A stretch of 64,000 nt of DNA from Pseudomonas fluvialis (GCF_014207935.1 NZ_JACHLL010000001.1:62001-126000), one strand, 5' to 3'. Positions 45,434 through 60,475 are shown, counted from the first letter of the stretch. Program-made: numbers and translations. The notes: generated by a model not told the origin, from the letters alone.

Positions 45434-45619
45434 TAACCGTGTCTTCCCGAGCGTATGAGTGGAGGGGCGCTTCGACGTCGCCCGTCTTGCCTTGAGGCTT
45501 AGAGCAAAGGGGGCATTCTACTCGGAAACGTTGACGAGAAAAGGCCTATGGACAGCCTGCAGGCCAACGAACGACGGGGGCTTTTGTTACCATGATCTAC
45601 CGCACAGGAGCCCACCCGC

Positions 45620-46072
45620 ATGAGCCGTCGCCCGCCACCGGCGAAGACCGCCGATTCCATCTTGCGCCAGAGTCAGCCACTGCAGGCACTGCTGGGTGCC
45701 GCGCGACGCCTGGATCATTTGCAGAAGCTGCTGGAAGCCGCCCTAGAGCCGGCGGCACGCGAGCACTGCAAGGTCGCGTCATGGCGCGATGGCACTTTGC
45801 TGCTGATCGTCAGCAACGGCCACTGGGCCACCCGTTTGCACTATCAACAGCGCCGCCTGCTACGCCTGCTGCAGGAACAGACTGCCTTCAATGGCCTGCA
45901 ACGCATCCTGTTCAAGGTTCAACCTGTCACCGGCAGCAGTTCGGCCGGCACGCGCCATGTCGAACTCACCCCAGCAGCAGCCGAAAGCCTGCGTACTGCC
46001 GCCGACGGCATCAGTGATCCGCGCCTGCGCGAAGCACTAGAGCGTCTGGCCAAACACGCCGACCAGCCCTGA
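45620..46072 (+). CDS. dciA: DUF721 protein, DciA-type replicative helicase operator
   Basis: A 150-residue protein whose first 100 residues match DUF721 (LQKLLEAALEPAAREHCKVASWRDGTLLLIVSNGHWATRLHYQ). DciA is the ancestral partner that helps load DnaB helicase in bacteria lacking DnaC; it was studied in P. aeruginosa, in a gene near secA and lpxC. The C-terminal 45 residues are a variable helical tail. CAGGAG is nine bases before the ATG. It is convergent with lpxC, with the lpxC terminator between. Confidence 0.88.
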   Translation: MSRRPPPAKTADSILRQSQPLQALLGAARRLDHLQKLLEAALEPAAREHCKVASWRDGTLLLIVSNGHWATRLHYQQRRLLRLLQEQTAFNGLQRILFKVQPVTGSSSAGTRHVELTPAAAESLRTAADGISDPRLREALERLAKHADQP

Positions 46073-46090
46073 TTTCCGAATCGCGCGCAT

Positions 46091-46116
46091 AAAAAAGGCC
46101 ACCCGAAGGTGGCCTT
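46091..46116 (-). terminator. Terminator of lpxC
   Basis: AAGGCCACC (46095-46103) and GGTGGCCTT (46108-46116) with loop CGAA; on the minus strand the stem is followed by TTTTTT. It ends the dcw-lpxC transcription unit, 30 bases beyond the lpxC stop. Confidence 0.9.
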
Positions 46117-46145
46117 GAAAGAAAGCATAAGGAAAGAGGTATTGC

Positions 46146-47075
<930 letters not shown>

Positions 47076-47168
47076 TCAGTTGCGAACAATTTTCAACAAT
47101 GGTCGAGCATGATAACAGAGCCGACCATCGCTGCACACCAATCACAACTGTGCTCCCCATAGCAAAAA

Positions 47169-48368
47169 TCAATCAGCCTGACGACGCAGGAAAGCCGGGA
47201 TATCCAGGTAATCGAGATCATCCTGGGTATTCAGCTTGGCTGCAGTAGCGGCGGCTGCGTAGCTCTGACGCTGCACGGTGGGACGCTCGTAGTCCTTGTA
47301 GTTGACGCTGGCCTCAGCCTGCTGACGGGACGGAGCAGCGGCGGCAGGCGCCGACGCCACGGCTACCGGAGCAGCGACGGTGTTGTCGACCACCTTGACC
47401 GGCTTGTCGCTGCGCTGACCCAGGCCGGTGGCGACCACGGTCACGTGCAGTTCGTCACGCAGTTCCGGATCGATCACGGCACCAACCTTGACGGTCGCGT
47501 GCTCGGAAGCGAAGGCCTCGATGATCTCGCCCACCGCGGCGTATTCGCCCAGGGACAGATCCAGACCAGCGGTGATGTTGACCAGAATACCGCGGGCGCC
47601 CTGCAGGTTGATGTCTTCCAGCAGCGGGTTGCGGATGGCCGCCTCGGTCGCTTCGCGCGCACGGTTCGGACCGCTGGCGCAGCCGGTGCCCATCATGGCC
47701 ATGCCCATCTCGCCCATCACGGTCTTCACGTCGGCAAAGTCGACGTTCATCAAGCCCGGACGCTGCATGATGTCGGAGATGCCGCGCACGGCACCAGCCA
47801 GCACGTCGTCAGCCTTGGCGAAGGCGGACAGCAGGCTGGCGTCCTTACCGAGGATGGTCAGCAGCTTTTCGTTGGGGATGGTGATCAGCGAATCGACGCA
47901 CTCACCCAGGGCGCGGATGCCTTCGTCCGCTACCTGCATACGCTTGCGACCTTCGAACGGGAACGGGCGGGTCACCACGGCGACTGTGAGGATGCCCATT
48001 TCCTTGGCCACCTGGGCAATGATCGGTGCAGCACCGGTACCGGTACCGCCACCCATGCCGGTGGTGATGAAGACCATGTCGGCGCCATTCAGGACTTCCT
48101 GAATGCGCTCACGGTCTTCCAGGGCAGCCTGACGGCCGATTTCCGGGTTGGTACCGGCGCCCAGTCCCTTGGTAACGCCCGGGCCGAGTTGCAGCACGGT
48201 GCGTACGGAAACATTTTTCAGTGCCTGTGCATCGGTGTTGGCGCAGATGAATTCGACGCCTTCGATGTTGCTGCGCAGCATGTGGTTCACGGCATTGCCG
48301 CCACCGCCGCCCACGCCAACAACTTTGATCACAGCACTTTGCGGGATATTGTCTACGAGCTCGAACAT
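47169..48368 (-). CDS. ftsZ: Cell division GTPase FtsZ
   Basis: The 399-residue tubulin homolog that forms the Z ring. The tubulin signature [12 protein letters not shown] is near residue 105, with the T7 loop around [12 protein letters not shown] flexible Ala/Pro-rich linker (about 320-375) leads to the conserved C-terminal peptide [14 protein letters not shown] that binds FtsA and ZipA. The ribosome site is GGAAGGAGAGG. It follows ftsA by 48 bases, a gap with an A-rich leader that could hold an additional promoter. Confidence 0.98.
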   Translation of the reverse strand: MFELVDNIPQSAVIKVVGVGGGGGNAVNHMLRSNIEGVEFICANTDAQALKNVSVRTVLQLGPGVTKGLGAGTNPEIGRQAALEDRERIQEVLNGADMVFITTGMGGGTGTGAAPIIAQVAKEMGILTVAVVTRPFPFEGRKRMQVADEGIRALGECVDSLITIPNEKLLTILGKDASLLSAFAKADDVLAGAVRGISDIMQRPGLMNVDFADVKTVMGEMGMAMMGTGCASGPNRAREATEAAIRNPLLEDINLQGARGILVNITAGLDLSLGEYAAVGEIIEAFASEHATVKVGAVIDPELRDELHVTVVATGLGQRSDKPVKVVDNTVAAPVAVASAPAAAAPSRQQAEASVNYKDYERPTVQRQSYAAAATAAKLNTQDDLDYLDIPAFLRRQAD

Positions 48369-48416
48369 TTCCCCTCTCCTTCCTTTTTTAGTTATATCGC
48401 CAACAGCTACCGCGGT

Positions 48417-49661
48417 TTAGAAATTGCCTTGGATCCAGCGTTTCAGCTTTTCCAATACAGGTGTCTTGGGTTCGTCATTGAACAAACCGCCCGCCATGGC
48501 ATAACCGTCGGACTGTTTTTGTAGTCCGTACATCAGCAAGCCCACGGCAGTGGAATAAATCGGATTACGCACCACGTCAGCCATTCCCTTGACGTTATGA
48601 GGAGCGCCCAAGCGCACCGGCATGTGAAAGATCTCTTCGGCCAATTCGACGGCACCTTCCATCTTGGCGGTGCCACCGGTAAGGACGATCCCGGCCGGAA
48701 TCATGTCCTCATAGCCACTGCGCCGCAGCTCGGCCTGAATGAGGGTGAAAAGCTCGTCGTAACGAGGCTCGACAACCTCAGCCAGAGCTTGACGGGACAG
48801 TTCCCGCGGTGGCCGGTCCCCAACACTGGGAACCTTGATGGTTTCCCCAGCACCGGCCAGTTTGGCTAGTGCACAAGCATACCGAATCTTGATCTCCTCG
48901 GCATACTGGGTCGGGGTACGTAATGCCATTGCGATATCATTGGTAACCTGGTCGCCAGCGATCGGAATCACCGCAGTGTGACGTATCGCACCTTCTGCAA
49001 AAATGGCGATGTCGGTGGTACCTCCGCCGATATCGACCAGGCACACGCCCAGTTCCTTCTCGTCGTCGGTCAGCACCGCATAGGCCGAGGCCAGTTGCTC
49101 CAGAATGATGTCGTCGACTTCCAGGGCACAGCGGCGCACGCACTTCTCGATATTCTGCGAGGCGTTGGTGGCGCAGGTGACCACGTGCACCTTGGCTTCC
49201 AGACGCACACCCGACATGCCCAGCGGCTCACGTACACCTTCCTGGTTATCGATCACGTAATCCTGCGGCAGGGTGTGCAGCACCCGCTGGTCGGCCGGAA
49301 TGGCCACCGCCTGGGCCGCGTCCAGTACCCGCTCGATATCAGCTGGGCTGACTTCGCGGTCGCGGATGGCGACGATGCCGTGGCTGTTCAGGCTGCGGAT
49401 GTGGTTGCCGGCCACGCCCACGAAGGCCGAATGAATCCGACAGCCGGCCATCTGCTGCGCTTCGTCGATGGCGCGCTGGATCGACTGCACGGTGGATTCG
49501 ATATTGACCACCACGCCTTTTTTCAAGCCGCGCGAGGGATTGGTGCCGATCCCGACGATTTCCAGTGCGCCATCGGCAGTCACTTCGCCCACCAGCGCCA
49601 CCACCTTGGAGGTGCCGATGTCCAGACCGACGATCATCTTGCCGCTCTGCATGCTTGCCAT
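48417..49661 (-). CDS. ftsA: Cell division protein FtsA
   Basis: A 414-residue actin-like ATPase that tethers FtsZ to the membrane. IVGLDIGTSKVVALVGEV is the phosphate-1 motif, VCLVDIGGGTTDIAIF the phosphate-2 motif and GIVLTGGTAKMEG the adenosine motif. The C-terminal amphipathic helix LEKLKRWIQGNF is the membrane anchor. I start at ATG 49661, next to AAGGAC; the frame extends upstream across the ftsQ end without conserved residues. The ftsQ stop is 20 bases upstream. Confidence 0.97.
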   Translation of the reverse strand: MASMQSGKMIVGLDIGTSKVVALVGEVTADGALEIVGIGTNPSRGLKKGVVVNIESTVQSIQRAIDEAQQMAGCRIHSAFVGVAGNHIRSLNSHGIVAIRDREVSPADIERVLDAAQAVAIPADQRVLHTLPQDYVIDNQEGVREPLGMSGVRLEAKVHVVTCATNASQNIEKCVRRCALEVDDIILEQLASAYAVLTDDEKELGVCLVDIGGGTTDIAIFAEGAIRHTAVIPIAGDQVTNDIAMALRTPTQYAEEIKIRYACALAKLAGAGETIKVPSVGDRPPRELSRQALAEVVEPRYDELFTLIQAELRRSGYEDMIPAGIVLTGGTAKMEGAVELAEEIFHMPVRLGAPHNVKGMADVVRNPIYSTAVGLLMYGLQKQSDGYAMAGGLFNDEPKTPVLEKLKRWIQGNF

Positions 49662-49681
49662 GTCCTTGCCTTCTCCTCGCT

Positions 49682-50545
49682 TCACTGTACGGCGGCGGCC
49701 TTGGCCGCCGTGGGCGCCACCGGCTCGCGCCACGCCACGGCCAGGCCGTTGGGGTAGCGCAGATCGATGCGCGCGATATTGGGTTGCTGCGCCTTCAGCG
49801 CTTTTTCGTAGATCGCCGCAAAGCGGCGCATCTTGTCGACGATATGGTCACGACCCAGCAGCAGGTCGATGCCCTGGGCGGTACGCAGATACCAGCTGCC
49901 ACGCTCGCGCATTTCCAGGGCGATGATGGAAAAGCCCAGCGGCCGCAGCATCTGACTGAGAACCTGGTACTGCTGCATCACCTGGCGCTGGGCACGCTGC
50001 GGCCCGGCCAGACGCGGCAGATGCTGGTAGTTGGCCGATTCGCGCGGGGCAAAGGCATGCCCGGCATTGTTCAGCAGGGCCTCATCGCCCCAGCGCGCCA
50101 CCGGCAGCTGCTCTTCCAGGCGGATCATGATCTGGTCCGGCCATACCCGACGCACTTCGGCATGGGCGATCCAGGGCATCTGCTCCAGCTCCTGGCGCAT
50201 GCCCGACAGGTTGATCTGCAGGAAGCTGGCCTGAATGTAGGGCGCGATACGTTGCTGCACCGCCTGCTGGCTGATGTAGCTGAGCTCGCCGTCGACACTG
50301 ACCTTGCTGATCGGCCGGTCGACATAGGGCAGCGCGCGCTGCGCACCTTCATAGGCGGCCACACCAAGCACCAGCAACAGCACCGGCCAGATCAGGCGCT
50401 TGAGCGGGCTGAAATCCGGCTTGGGCAGACGCAGGCTGAGCGGCTCCTTGGCCACCAGGCGGCTGGCGCCACGCTGCTCCGGACGACGCGGCGGCGTGCT
50501 GCGTTCCGGAACGGCGTACTGGTGGTGACGGAGCGACATGCTCAT
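49682..50545 (-). CDS. ftsQ: Cell division protein FtsQ
   Basis: A 287-residue bitopic protein of the FtsQLB complex. A basic Pro/Arg-rich cytoplasmic tail (1-45) is followed by one membrane helix ([18 protein letters not shown], about 50-67), the POTRA domain ([18 protein letters not shown]) and the beta domain ([19 protein letters not shown], where the family keeps a WPxxL/I pattern). The start is three bases after the ddlB stop. A second ATG two codons on is possible. Confidence 0.96.
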   Translation of the reverse strand: MSMSLRHHQYAVPERSTPPRRPEQRGASRLVAKEPLSLRLPKPDFSPLKRLIWPVLLLVLGVAAYEGAQRALPYVDRPISKVSVDGELSYISQQAVQQRIAPYIQASFLQINLSGMRQELEQMPWIAHAEVRRVWPDQIMIRLEEQLPVARWGDEALLNNAGHAFAPRESANYQHLPRLAGPQRAQRQVMQQYQVLSQMLRPLGFSIIALEMRERGSWYLRTAQGIDLLLGRDHIVDKMRRFAAIYEKALKAQQPNIARIDLRYPNGLAVAWREPVAPTAAKAAAVQ

Positions 50546-50548
50546 GAC

Positions 50549-52921
<2,373 letters not shown>

Positions 52922-52929
<8 letters not shown>

Positions 52930-53992
52930 GGGCCACCTCCAGGCAAATACTCACCACACGGTCGGTGGCATCCGGTTTGGCCAGACGACGGGCGATCTCG
53001 CCCATGGCCAGCAGTTTGTCGTTGTGCATCAGAACCTCGGTCAACTGTGCGGCCAGCGCGGTCGCATCAGTGGCATGTTGCGGCAACAGCACGGCGGCGC
53101 CGGCGTTGGCCAGAAATTCGGCGTTGCGCGTCTGGTGATCGTCGATCGCGTGGGGCAACGGAATCAGGAAAGCCGGCAGGCCGGCAGCGGCCACCTCGCT
53201 GACGGTCAGCGCGCCGGCGCGGCAGACGATCAGGTCGGCCCAGCCGTAGGCATCGGCCATGTCGCTGATAAACGGGCGAACGTCCGCCTCGATGGCCAGA
53301 GCCTGATAGCGCCCGGCGGTGATCTCCGCGTGCTGGCGGCCGGCCTGGTGGCAGATCTGCGGGCGCAGAGCTTCGGGCAGCAGCGCCAACGCCGCCGGCA
53401 GCAATTTGTTCAGCGGTTCGGCACCCAGGCTGCCGCCCAGCACCAGCAGGCGCGGCTTGCGGCCCTGCAGTGAAGTCCGCGGCGTCGGCAGGAACAGTTC
53501 TTCGCGCACCGGATTGCCGGTGGTGTGCAGCTTGGCGCTGGCCTTGAAAGTCTGCGGGAAGGCCTCGCAAATCCGCGCAGCAATGCGCGACAGCAGGCGA
53601 TTGGCAGTGCCGGCCACGGCATTCTGCTCATGGATGATCAGCGGTACGCCAGCCAGGCGAGCGGCGAGGCCGCCGGGGCCGGTGACGTAGCCACCCATGC
53701 CGAGCACGCAGACCGGCTGCAGCTCGCGGACGATGCGGCGGGCCTGCAGCAGGGCTCGCAGGATATCGAACGGGGCCTTGAGCAGAGACTTCAGGCCCTT
53801 GCCACGCAGGCCGGACACCTGGATCAGGTGCAGCGGCAGGCCGGCGGCGGGCACCAGCTCGTTCTCGATGCCGCGCGGGGTGCCCAGCCAGTGCACGGCA
53901 TAACCGCGCGCTTGGAACTCGCGGGCACAGGCCAGCGCCGGGAACACGTGCCCGCCGGTACCGCCGGCCATGATCAGTACGTTAGCGGCCAT
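52922..53992 (-). CDS. murG: Lipid II synthase MurG
   Basis: A 356-residue GT-B glycosyltransferase that adds GlcNAc to lipid I at the inner face of the membrane. [16 protein letters not shown] and [17 protein letters not shown] are the G loops; the UDP-GlcNAc site is [38 protein letters not shown] 53992 lies inside the last 11 bases of ftsW, and gives the length usual in Pseudomonas (about 357); the frame's 13 additional upstream codons are within ftsW. Confidence 0.97.
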
Positions 53993-55217
53993 GGCGGAGC
54001 TCCCGTACGGCCGACTCGTCGAAGAAGTCATCTTCGGAGAACTCCACTTCCTCGCTGCCCAGCAGGCTGCGGCGCTCCCACTCGATGCGCAGCAGCACGC
54101 CCAGGCAGGCGGCGCAGACCACCAGCGAGCTGCCGCCGTAGCTGAGGAACGGCAGGGTCAGGCCCTTGGTCGGCAGCAGACCGGTGTTCACACCGATATT
54201 GATGAGAATCTGGCCGATCCACAGGAACGCCAGGCCGTAGGCGACGTAGGCCGAGTAGAACTGCTTGGCCCTCTCCGCCCACAGGCCGATGTACAGGGCA
54301 CGCACGCCGACGAAGACAAACAGCGCCACGGTCAGCAGCGCTCCGATCATGCCAAGCTCTTCGGCCAGCACGGAAAAGACGAAGTCGGTGTGGGCTTCCG
54401 GCAGGTAGAACTGCTTCTGGATGCTGTTGCCCAGTCCCACGCCCAGCCATTCGCCACGACCGAAGGCGATCAGTGCCTGCGACAGCTGGTAACCGGCACC
54501 GAACTGATCGGCCCAGGGATCGGCAAAGTTGGTCAGACGCGCCATCCGGTAAGGTTGCGCCTGCACCAGAATGACCACGGCGACCACGGCGGCAATCACC
54601 AGCAGCAGGAAGCGGAACAGCCCCACCCCACCGAGGAACAGCATGGCACCGGCCGCCCCGAGCATCACCACGGTGGCGCCGAAGTCCGGCTCCAGCAGCA
54701 ACAGCACCGCCAGCGGCAGCAGTACGAAGAACGGCTTGATAAAGCCCATCCAGCTTTCCCGCACTTCCTGCTGGCGGCGCACCAGGTAGCCGGCCAGATA
54801 GATCACCACTGCCACCTTGGCCAACTCGGAAGGCTGGATGTTGAAGATGCCGAAGCCGATCCAGCGCGAAGCACCGTTGACCTCACGGCCGATGCCGGGG
54901 ATCAGCACCAGCACCAGCAGAGCCGCGCTACCCAGCAGCAGCTTGCCGCCATTGGCCTGCCAGGTGCTCATCGGCACCATCAGCGTGAGCACGCAGGCCA
55001 CGGCGCCAATGGCCAGGTACACCAAGTGACGCACCATGTAATACAGCGGCGTGCCGGACTGCGCGGCGGCCACTTCGGACGAAGCCGAGGTGATCATCAC
55101 CAGGCCCAGGCCGAGCAGTGCCAGGCAGCCGGCCAGCAGCGGAAAATCGATATCGACACCACGCCCGCTGTTCAGCGGTGACGGGAAGGGGCGCAGGAAG
55201 CCGAGACCGTTGATCAT
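53982..55217 (-). CDS. ftsW: Septal peptidoglycan polymerase FtsW (SEDS)
   Basis: A 411-residue SEDS protein with about ten membrane helices that polymerises lipid II together with FtsI. Conserved residues are in SRWIGFGIFNIQPSELAKVAVVIYLA and LLLLEPDFGATVVML (catalytic Asp in the extracellular loop that follows, EAHTDFVFSVLAEELG); the end holds GLTLPFLSYGGSSL. A charged cytoplasmic tail follows. The start overlaps the murD stop (ATGA). Confidence 0.97.
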   Translation of the reverse strand: MINGLGFLRPFPSPLNSGRGVDIDFPLLAGCLALLGLGLVMITSASSEVAAAQSGTPLYYMVRHLVYLAIGAVACVLTLMVPMSTWQANGGKLLLGSAALLVLVLIPGIGREVNGASRWIGFGIFNIQPSELAKVAVVIYLAGYLVRRQQEVRESWMGFIKPFFVLLPLAVLLLLEPDFGATVVMLGAAGAMLFLGGVGLFRFLLLVIAAVVAVVILVQAQPYRMARLTNFADPWADQFGAGYQLSQALIAFGRGEWLGVGLGNSIQKQFYLPEAHTDFVFSVLAEELGMIGALLTVALFVFVGVRALYIGLWAERAKQFYSAYVAYGLAFLWIGQILINIGVNTGLLPTKGLTLPFLSYGGSSLVVCAACLGVLLRIEWERRSLLGSEEVEFSEDDFFDESAVRELRHGR

Positions 55218-56560
55218 GCCAGGGCCTGCGCTGCAGCGGCGAACAGACGGCCGCGCTCTTCGAAGTTCTTGAACATGTCCAGGCTGGCGCAGGCCGGCGA
55301 CAGCAGCACGGCATCACCACTCTCGGCCAGCTCGGCAGCGCGCTGCACGGCCTCTTCCAGGCTCTGCACACACAGCAGCGGTACGGCATCGCCCAAGGCC
55401 CCAGCCAGACGCTCGGCATCACGCCCCAGCAGCACCACGGCGCGACAGAACTTCGCCACCGGTGCCTGTAGCGCAGCGAAGTCCGCGCCCTTGCCATCAC
55501 CACCGGCGATCAGCACCAGCTTGCCGGCGATATCCGCGCCCAGCCCTTCGATGGCAGCCAGTGCCGCGCCAACGTTGGTTGCCTTGGAGTCGTTGTAGTA
55601 GCTGACCCCGGAGTGTTCGCACACCCACTGACAGCGATGCTCGAGACCGACGAAACGCTGCAGGGTCGCCAGCATCGGCGCAAACGGCAGGCCGGCGGCG
55701 TGCCCCAGTGCCAGGGCCGCCAGGGCGTTGCTCTGGTTGTGTGCACCGCGCATTTTCAGTTCACGGGTTGGCAGCAGCGGCTCGAACTGGAAGGTCAGCC
55801 ACTTCTCGCCATCGCGCTCGGTCAGGCCAAAACCCTTGAAGTCCGGCTTGCCCAGACCGAAGGTCCAGCACGGCAACTGATCGGCCACCAGCGGACGCGA
55901 CAGGCCGTCATCGCGATTGACCACCACCTGCTGCGCGCCGCGGAAGATACGGTGCTTGGCCAGGTGGTACTGTTGCATGTCCGCATAGCGGTCCATGTGG
56001 TCTTCGCTGAGATTGAGGCAGGTTGCCACGGCGGCATTAAGGCGCTCGGTGGTTTCCAGCTGGAAGCTGGACAGCTCCAGCACGTACAGCTCCACCTCGT
56101 CGCTGAGCAGATCCAGCGCCGGGGTGCCGAGATTGCCGCCCACCGCGACCTTTTTGCCGGCCTCGGCAGCCATTTCGCCGACCAGGGTTGTCACCGTGCT
56201 CTTTGCGTTGGAGCCGGTGATGGCAATGATCGGAGCCTTGGCATAACGGGCAAACAGGTCGATATCACCCGACAGTTTGACGCCGCGCGCGGCGGCTTCC
56301 TGCAGAGCCGGGGTGGCCACGGCCAGACCGGGACTGACATACAGCTCGCTGGCGCGACTGAGGAACTCCACATCCAGTTCACCGCAGCGGACTTCCACCT
56401 CAGGGTAGTCGCGCTGCAGGGTGACCAGCTCCGGCGGATTCGCACGGGTATCGGCCACGGCAAAGCGCAGGCCCTGGCGCGCGAGGAAGCGCACCAGGGA
56501 CATGCCGCTCTTGCCGAGGCCGACAACGATGCGGAATTGGTCGGAGGCGATCAGGCTCAC
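55214..56560 (-). CDS. murD: UDP-N-acetylmuramoyl-L-alanine--D-glutamate ligase
   Basis: A 448-residue Mur ligase that adds D-Glu. The N-terminal IVVGLGKSGMSLVRFLARQG binds UDP; AITGSNAKSTVTTLVGEMA is the ATP loop with the family's Asn-Ala-Lys-Ser variant; NDSKATNVGAALAAIEG is the central motif and LSPACASLDMFKNFEERG the last. The ten bases between it and mraY include no separate promoter. Confidence 0.98.
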   Translation of the reverse strand: MSLIASDQFRIVVGLGKSGMSLVRFLARQGLRFAVADTRANPPELVTLQRDYPEVEVRCGELDVEFLSRASELYVSPGLAVATPALQEAAARGVKLSGDIDLFARYAKAPIIAITGSNAKSTVTTLVGEMAAEAGKKVAVGGNLGTPALDLLSDEVELYVLELSSFQLETTERLNAAVATCLNLSEDHMDRYADMQQYHLAKHRIFRGAQQVVVNRDDGLSRPLVADQLPCWTFGLGKPDFKGFGLTERDGEKWLTFQFEPLLPTRELKMRGAHNQSNALAALALGHAAGLPFAPMLATLQRFVGLEHRCQWVCEHSGVSYYNDSKATNVGAALAAIEGLGADIAGKLVLIAGGDGKGADFAALQAPVAKFCRAVVLLGRDAERLAGALGDAVPLLCVQSLEEAVQRAAELAESGDAVLLSPACASLDMFKNFEERGRLFAAAAQALA

Positions 56561-56570
56561 AGGTCAGTCC

Positions 56571-57653
56571 TCAACGCAGCTTCAGGGTGGCCAGGCCGAT
56601 CAGCACCAGAATCACGGTGATGATCCAGAAGCGCACGATCACGCGCGGCTCCGGCCAGCCTTTCAATTCAAAGTGGTGATGGATCGGCGCCATGCGGAAC
56701 ACGCGCTTGCCGGTCAGCTTGAAGCTGGCGACCTGGATCATCACCGACAGGGTTTCCATGACGAACACGCCGCCCATGATGAACAGCACGATCTCCTGAC
56801 GAACGATCACGGCGATGGTGCCCAGCGCCGCGCCCAGCGCCAGCGCGCCCACGTCGCCCATGAACACCTGAGCCGGGTAGGTGTTGAACCAGAGGAAGCC
56901 CAGACCCGCACCGACCAGCGCGGCGCAGAACACGATCAGTTCGCCGGAGCCCGGCACATAGGGGATGAACAGGTATTCGGCGAACTTAATGTTGCCCGAC
57001 AGGTAGCAGAAGATGCCCAGTGCGCCGCCCACCAGCACGGTCGGCAGGATGGCCAGGCCATCGAGACCGTCAGTCAGGTTCACCGCATTGCTGGTGCCGA
57101 CGATGACGAAGTAGGTCAGCACCACGAAGCCCACACCCAGCGGAATGGCCACATCCTTGAGCATCGGCACGATCAGAGTGGTTTCCACTGGGCTTTGCGC
57201 GGTCATATAAAGGAACGCAGCGGCGGCGAGACCGAATACCGACTGCCAGAAATACTTCCAGCGGCTCGGCAGGCCACGGGAGTTCTTCTCGATCACCTTG
57301 CGGTAGTCATCCACCCAGCCGATGGCGCCAAACAACAGGGTCACGGCCAGTACGGTCCAGACATAACGATTGGACAGGTCCGCCCACAGCAGGGTGCTCA
57401 CGGCGATCGCGGTGAGAATCAGCGCGCCACCCATGGTCGGCGTGCCCTTCTTCGACAGGTGCGACTGCGGGCCATCGTTGCGAACAGCCTGGCCGATCTG
57501 GCGAATCTGCAGGGTGCGGATCATCCACGGGCCCAGCCACAGCGACAGGGCCAGGGCCGTCAGCACCCCGAGAATCCCGCGCAGGGTCAGGTACTGGAAC
57601 ACGCCGAAGCCGGTGTGAAACTGTTGCAGGTACTCCGCCAGCAGCAGCAGCAT
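56571..57653 (-). CDS. mraY: Phospho-MurNAc-pentapeptide transferase (lipid I synthase)
   Basis: A 360-residue, ten-helix membrane enzyme that joins UDP-MurNAc-pentapeptide to undecaprenyl phosphate. [22 protein letters not shown] with the catalytic aspartates, [18 protein letters not shown] and [14 protein letters not shown] are all present. The correct start is ATG 57653, giving the E. coli length exactly; its A is the last base of the murF stop (TAATG). Confidence 0.98.
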   Translation of the reverse strand: MLLLLAEYLQQFHTGFGVFQYLTLRGILGVLTALALSLWLGPWMIRTLQIRQIGQAVRNDGPQSHLSKKGTPTMGGALILTAIAVSTLLWADLSNRYVWTVLAVTLLFGAIGWVDDYRKVIEKNSRGLPSRWKYFWQSVFGLAAAAFLYMTAQSPVETTLIVPMLKDVAIPLGVGFVVLTYFVIVGTSNAVNLTDGLDGLAILPTVLVGGALGIFCYLSGNIKFAEYLFIPYVPGSGELIVFCAALVGAGLGFLWFNTYPAQVFMGDVGALALGAALGTIAVIVRQEIVLFIMGGVFVMETLSVMIQVASFKLTGKRVFRMAPIHHHFELKGWPEPRVIVRFWIITVILVLIGLATLKLR

Positions 57654-59020
57654 TAGTGAGTCTCCTCGGTGGATGCGCAAAGTGCAGCGACGACCTTGTC
57701 CATAGCCGCACTGCGCGAACCTTTGATCAATAGCGTGGTAGAGGGTCCCTGCTCGGCGGCCAGTGCGGCGATCAGGCTGGCCTGATCGGCAAAGTGGTGG
57801 CCTTCGGCGCCGAATGCGGCTACCGCATGGCGCATCAGCGGGCCGACGGCATATAGCGCGTCGACTTTGCCGGCCGCATAGGTGCCGACGTCGCGATGGC
57901 CTTGCTCGGCCCATTCGCCCAACTCGCCAATATCCCCCAGCACCAGAACGGTGCGGCCGGGGAAGGCGGCGAGTATATCAACCGCGGCGCACACGGCGAC
58001 CGGGTTGGCGTTGTAGGTATCGTCGATCAGACGCGCACCATTCGTCGCCACACGAGCAACGGCGCGGCCTTTGACCGGTTGCAGGCTTTCCAGCCCCTGC
58101 TGGATCCCGACCAGCGGCACATTCAGCGCGTGCGCCGCAGCCGCCGCAGCCAGGGCATTGGCAACGTTGTGCAGACCCAGCAGATTGAGCTGCACCCGCA
58201 CCTCGCCCGCCGGGCTGTGCAGGGTAAAGGCCGGGCAGCCGCGCGCATCATGCTCGATGGCGCTGGCGTGAAAATCTGCCTGGGAGTTGTTCAGGGCAAA
58301 GGTCAGCACGGGGCGCTCGCCGACACGCTGCCGCCAGGTCGCGAAGGCGGCCTGGTCCAGATTGAGCACAGCCACACCATCGGCGGCCAGCCCTTCGAGA
58401 ATTTCGCCCTTGGCCTGGACAATCTTCTCCGGACCACCGAACTCGCCGACGTGGGCATTGCCGGCATTATTCAGGATGGCCACCTGCGGCCGGGTCAGCG
58501 CCACGGTGTAGGCAATCTCGCCGACATGGTTGGCGCCCAGCTCAATCACGGCACTGCGGTGCTCGGGCGCCAGCTCCAGCAGAGTCAGCGGCACACCAAG
58601 GTCATTGTTCAGGTTGCCGCGGGTCGCCAGGACCGGCCCCAGGGTCGAAAGAATGCTGGCGAGCATTTCCTTGACCGTGGTTTTGCCGGAGGAGCCGGTG
58701 ACCGCGACCAGCGGGCCGCTGAAGGCGGCACGGTTAAGCGCGCCCAGTTGCCCGAGCGCAATACGGGTATCAGCCACCACCAGCTGCGGCAGGTGCGCAT
58801 CCGGCACTTCGCGCTGCACCAGCGCGGCAACGGCGCCCTTGGCCGCCACGTCAGGCAGATAGTCGTGACCATCGAAGTTGGGGCCAACCAGAGCGACGAA
58901 CAGCTGGCCAGCTTCGATCTTGCGGCTGTCGGTGCTCACGGCAGCAAAAGCCACATCGGCGCCAATCACCCGGGCACAGAGGGCGTTGGCCACTTCACTG
59001 AGCCGCAGCGGCTTAAGCAT
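57653..59020 (-). CDS. murF: UDP-MurNAc-tripeptide--D-alanyl-D-alanine ligase
   Basis: A 455-residue Mur ligase that adds the D-Ala-D-Ala dipeptide made by Ddl[21 protein letters not shown] is the ATP loop; [17 protein letters not shown] and [19 protein letters not shown] mark the active site and are characteristic of MurF. It overlaps murE by eight bases and mraY by one, so translation is coupled across three genes. Confidence 0.98.
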   Translation of the reverse strand: MLKPLRLSEVANALCARVIGADVAFAAVSTDSRKIEAGQLFVALVGPNFDGHDYLPDVAAKGAVAALVQREVPDAHLPQLVVADTRIALGQLGALNRAAFSGPLVAVTGSSGKTTVKEMLASILSTLGPVLATRGNLNNDLGVPLTLLELAPEHRSAVIELGANHVGEIAYTVALTRPQVAILNNAGNAHVGEFGGPEKIVQAKGEILEGLAADGVAVLNLDQAAFATWRQRVGERPVLTFALNNSQADFHASAIEHDARGCPAFTLHSPAGEVRVQLNLLGLHNVANALAAAAAAHALNVPLVGIQQGLESLQPVKGRAVARVATNGARLIDDTYNANPVAVCAAVDILAAFPGRTVLVLGDIGELGEWAEQGHRDVGTYAAGKVDALYAVGPLMRHAVAAFGAEGHHFADQASLIAALAAEQGPSTTLLIKGSRSAAMDKVVAALCASTEETH

Positions 59021-60475
59021 GTTTCACCTCACGGCCAGCCAGAGCCTTGGCCGCTTCTTCGAGGTCGGAGAAGTGCAGACGCTCACCGTGAATCTCCTGG
59101 TAGTCCTCATGCCCCTTGCCGGCCAGCACCACCACGTCACCGACCTTGGCGGCGGCGATCAGCTGCGCGATGGCCTCGCCGCGACCGTGCAGGAACTGCA
59201 CAGCCTCGGCCTGAGCGAAGCCGGCGCGAATATCGGCAAAAATCTGTGCCGGCTCTTCCGTGCGCGGGTTGTCGTCGGTAACCAGCACACGATCAGCCAG
59301 CGCCTCGGCAATCTGCGCCATCAGCGGACGCTTGCCACGGTCACGGTCACCACCGCAACCGAACAGGCACAACAGTTCGCCCTGCACATGCGGACGCAGC
59401 GCCCGCAGCACCTGCTCCAGAGCATCCGGGGTGTGCGCGTAATCCACGACAACCAGCGGCTGCGCACCGCCGCCCAGGCGCTGCATGCGGCCTACCGGAC
59501 CCTGCAGTTGCGGCATGACCGCGAGAATTTCGTCCAGCGGATAGTTCAGACCCAGCAAGGCCCCGACTACCGCCAAGAGGTTGCTCAGGTTGAAACGGCC
59601 CAGCAGCGGGCTGCGCAGCAGGCCGGCACCTTGCGGCGAGACAATGCGTGCTTCGATGCCGTCATTGCTGAAGCGGGCTTCGGAGCAATACAGATAAGCA
59701 TCGGCGTTTTCCAGGCTGTAGCCGATCAGGCGCGACTCAGCGACCCCGGCAGCCAGCTGGCGACCGAAGGCGTCGTCCAGATTGATCACCCGGCACTTGA
59801 GCTGCGGCCAGGCGAACAGCTTGGCCTTAGCCGCGCCATAGGCCTCCATGCTGCCGTGGTAATCGAGGTGATCACGCGACAGGTTGGTGAACACCGCCAC
59901 ATCGAAATCCAGCGCCGCCACGCGCCCTTGCTCCAGACCATGGGAGGAAACCTCCATGGCCACGGCACGAGCACCGGCCTGCTTGAGGCGGGCCAGGGTG
60001 GCCTGCACAGCCAGCGGGTCGGGCGTGGTGTGCTTGCCGCTCTCCAGAGCGTCGAAGAAGCCCACACCCAGGGTGCCGATCAGGCCGCAGCGCTCGCCCA
60101 GCAGGTCGAGGGCCTGAGCAATCAGTTGGCTGACGCTGGTCTTGCCATTGGTGCCGGTCACCCCGACCAGATGCAGACCGCGACTCGGTTCGCCATAGAA
60201 GCGCCCGGCGATGGCCGACAGTTGCTGGGCCAGCCCCTTGACCGGCAGCAGCTGGGCGGCGCTATCGCTCATCTGCGGCGCGCCTTCACTTTCATAGGCC
60301 ACCGCGGCGGCGCCACGGCCGATGGCATCGGCGATATGGTCACGGCCATCACTACGGGTGCCGGGAATGGCCAGAAACAGATCACCGGCCTTGACCGCAC
60401 GGCTATCCAGGGTCAGCTCGCGAATCAGCGTCGAGCTCTCCGCCTGCAGCATGAATTGATTGAGCGGCATGGGCA

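Noticed and set aside
42710..45436. A 908-codon open frame antisense to secA, and similar long antisense frames at 4612-6414 and 58878-60641
   Set aside because: In G+C-rich DNA the strand opposite a real gene is often stop-free. Their translations show no family motifs, and secA, the ene-reductase/TetR pair and murE/murF are certain.
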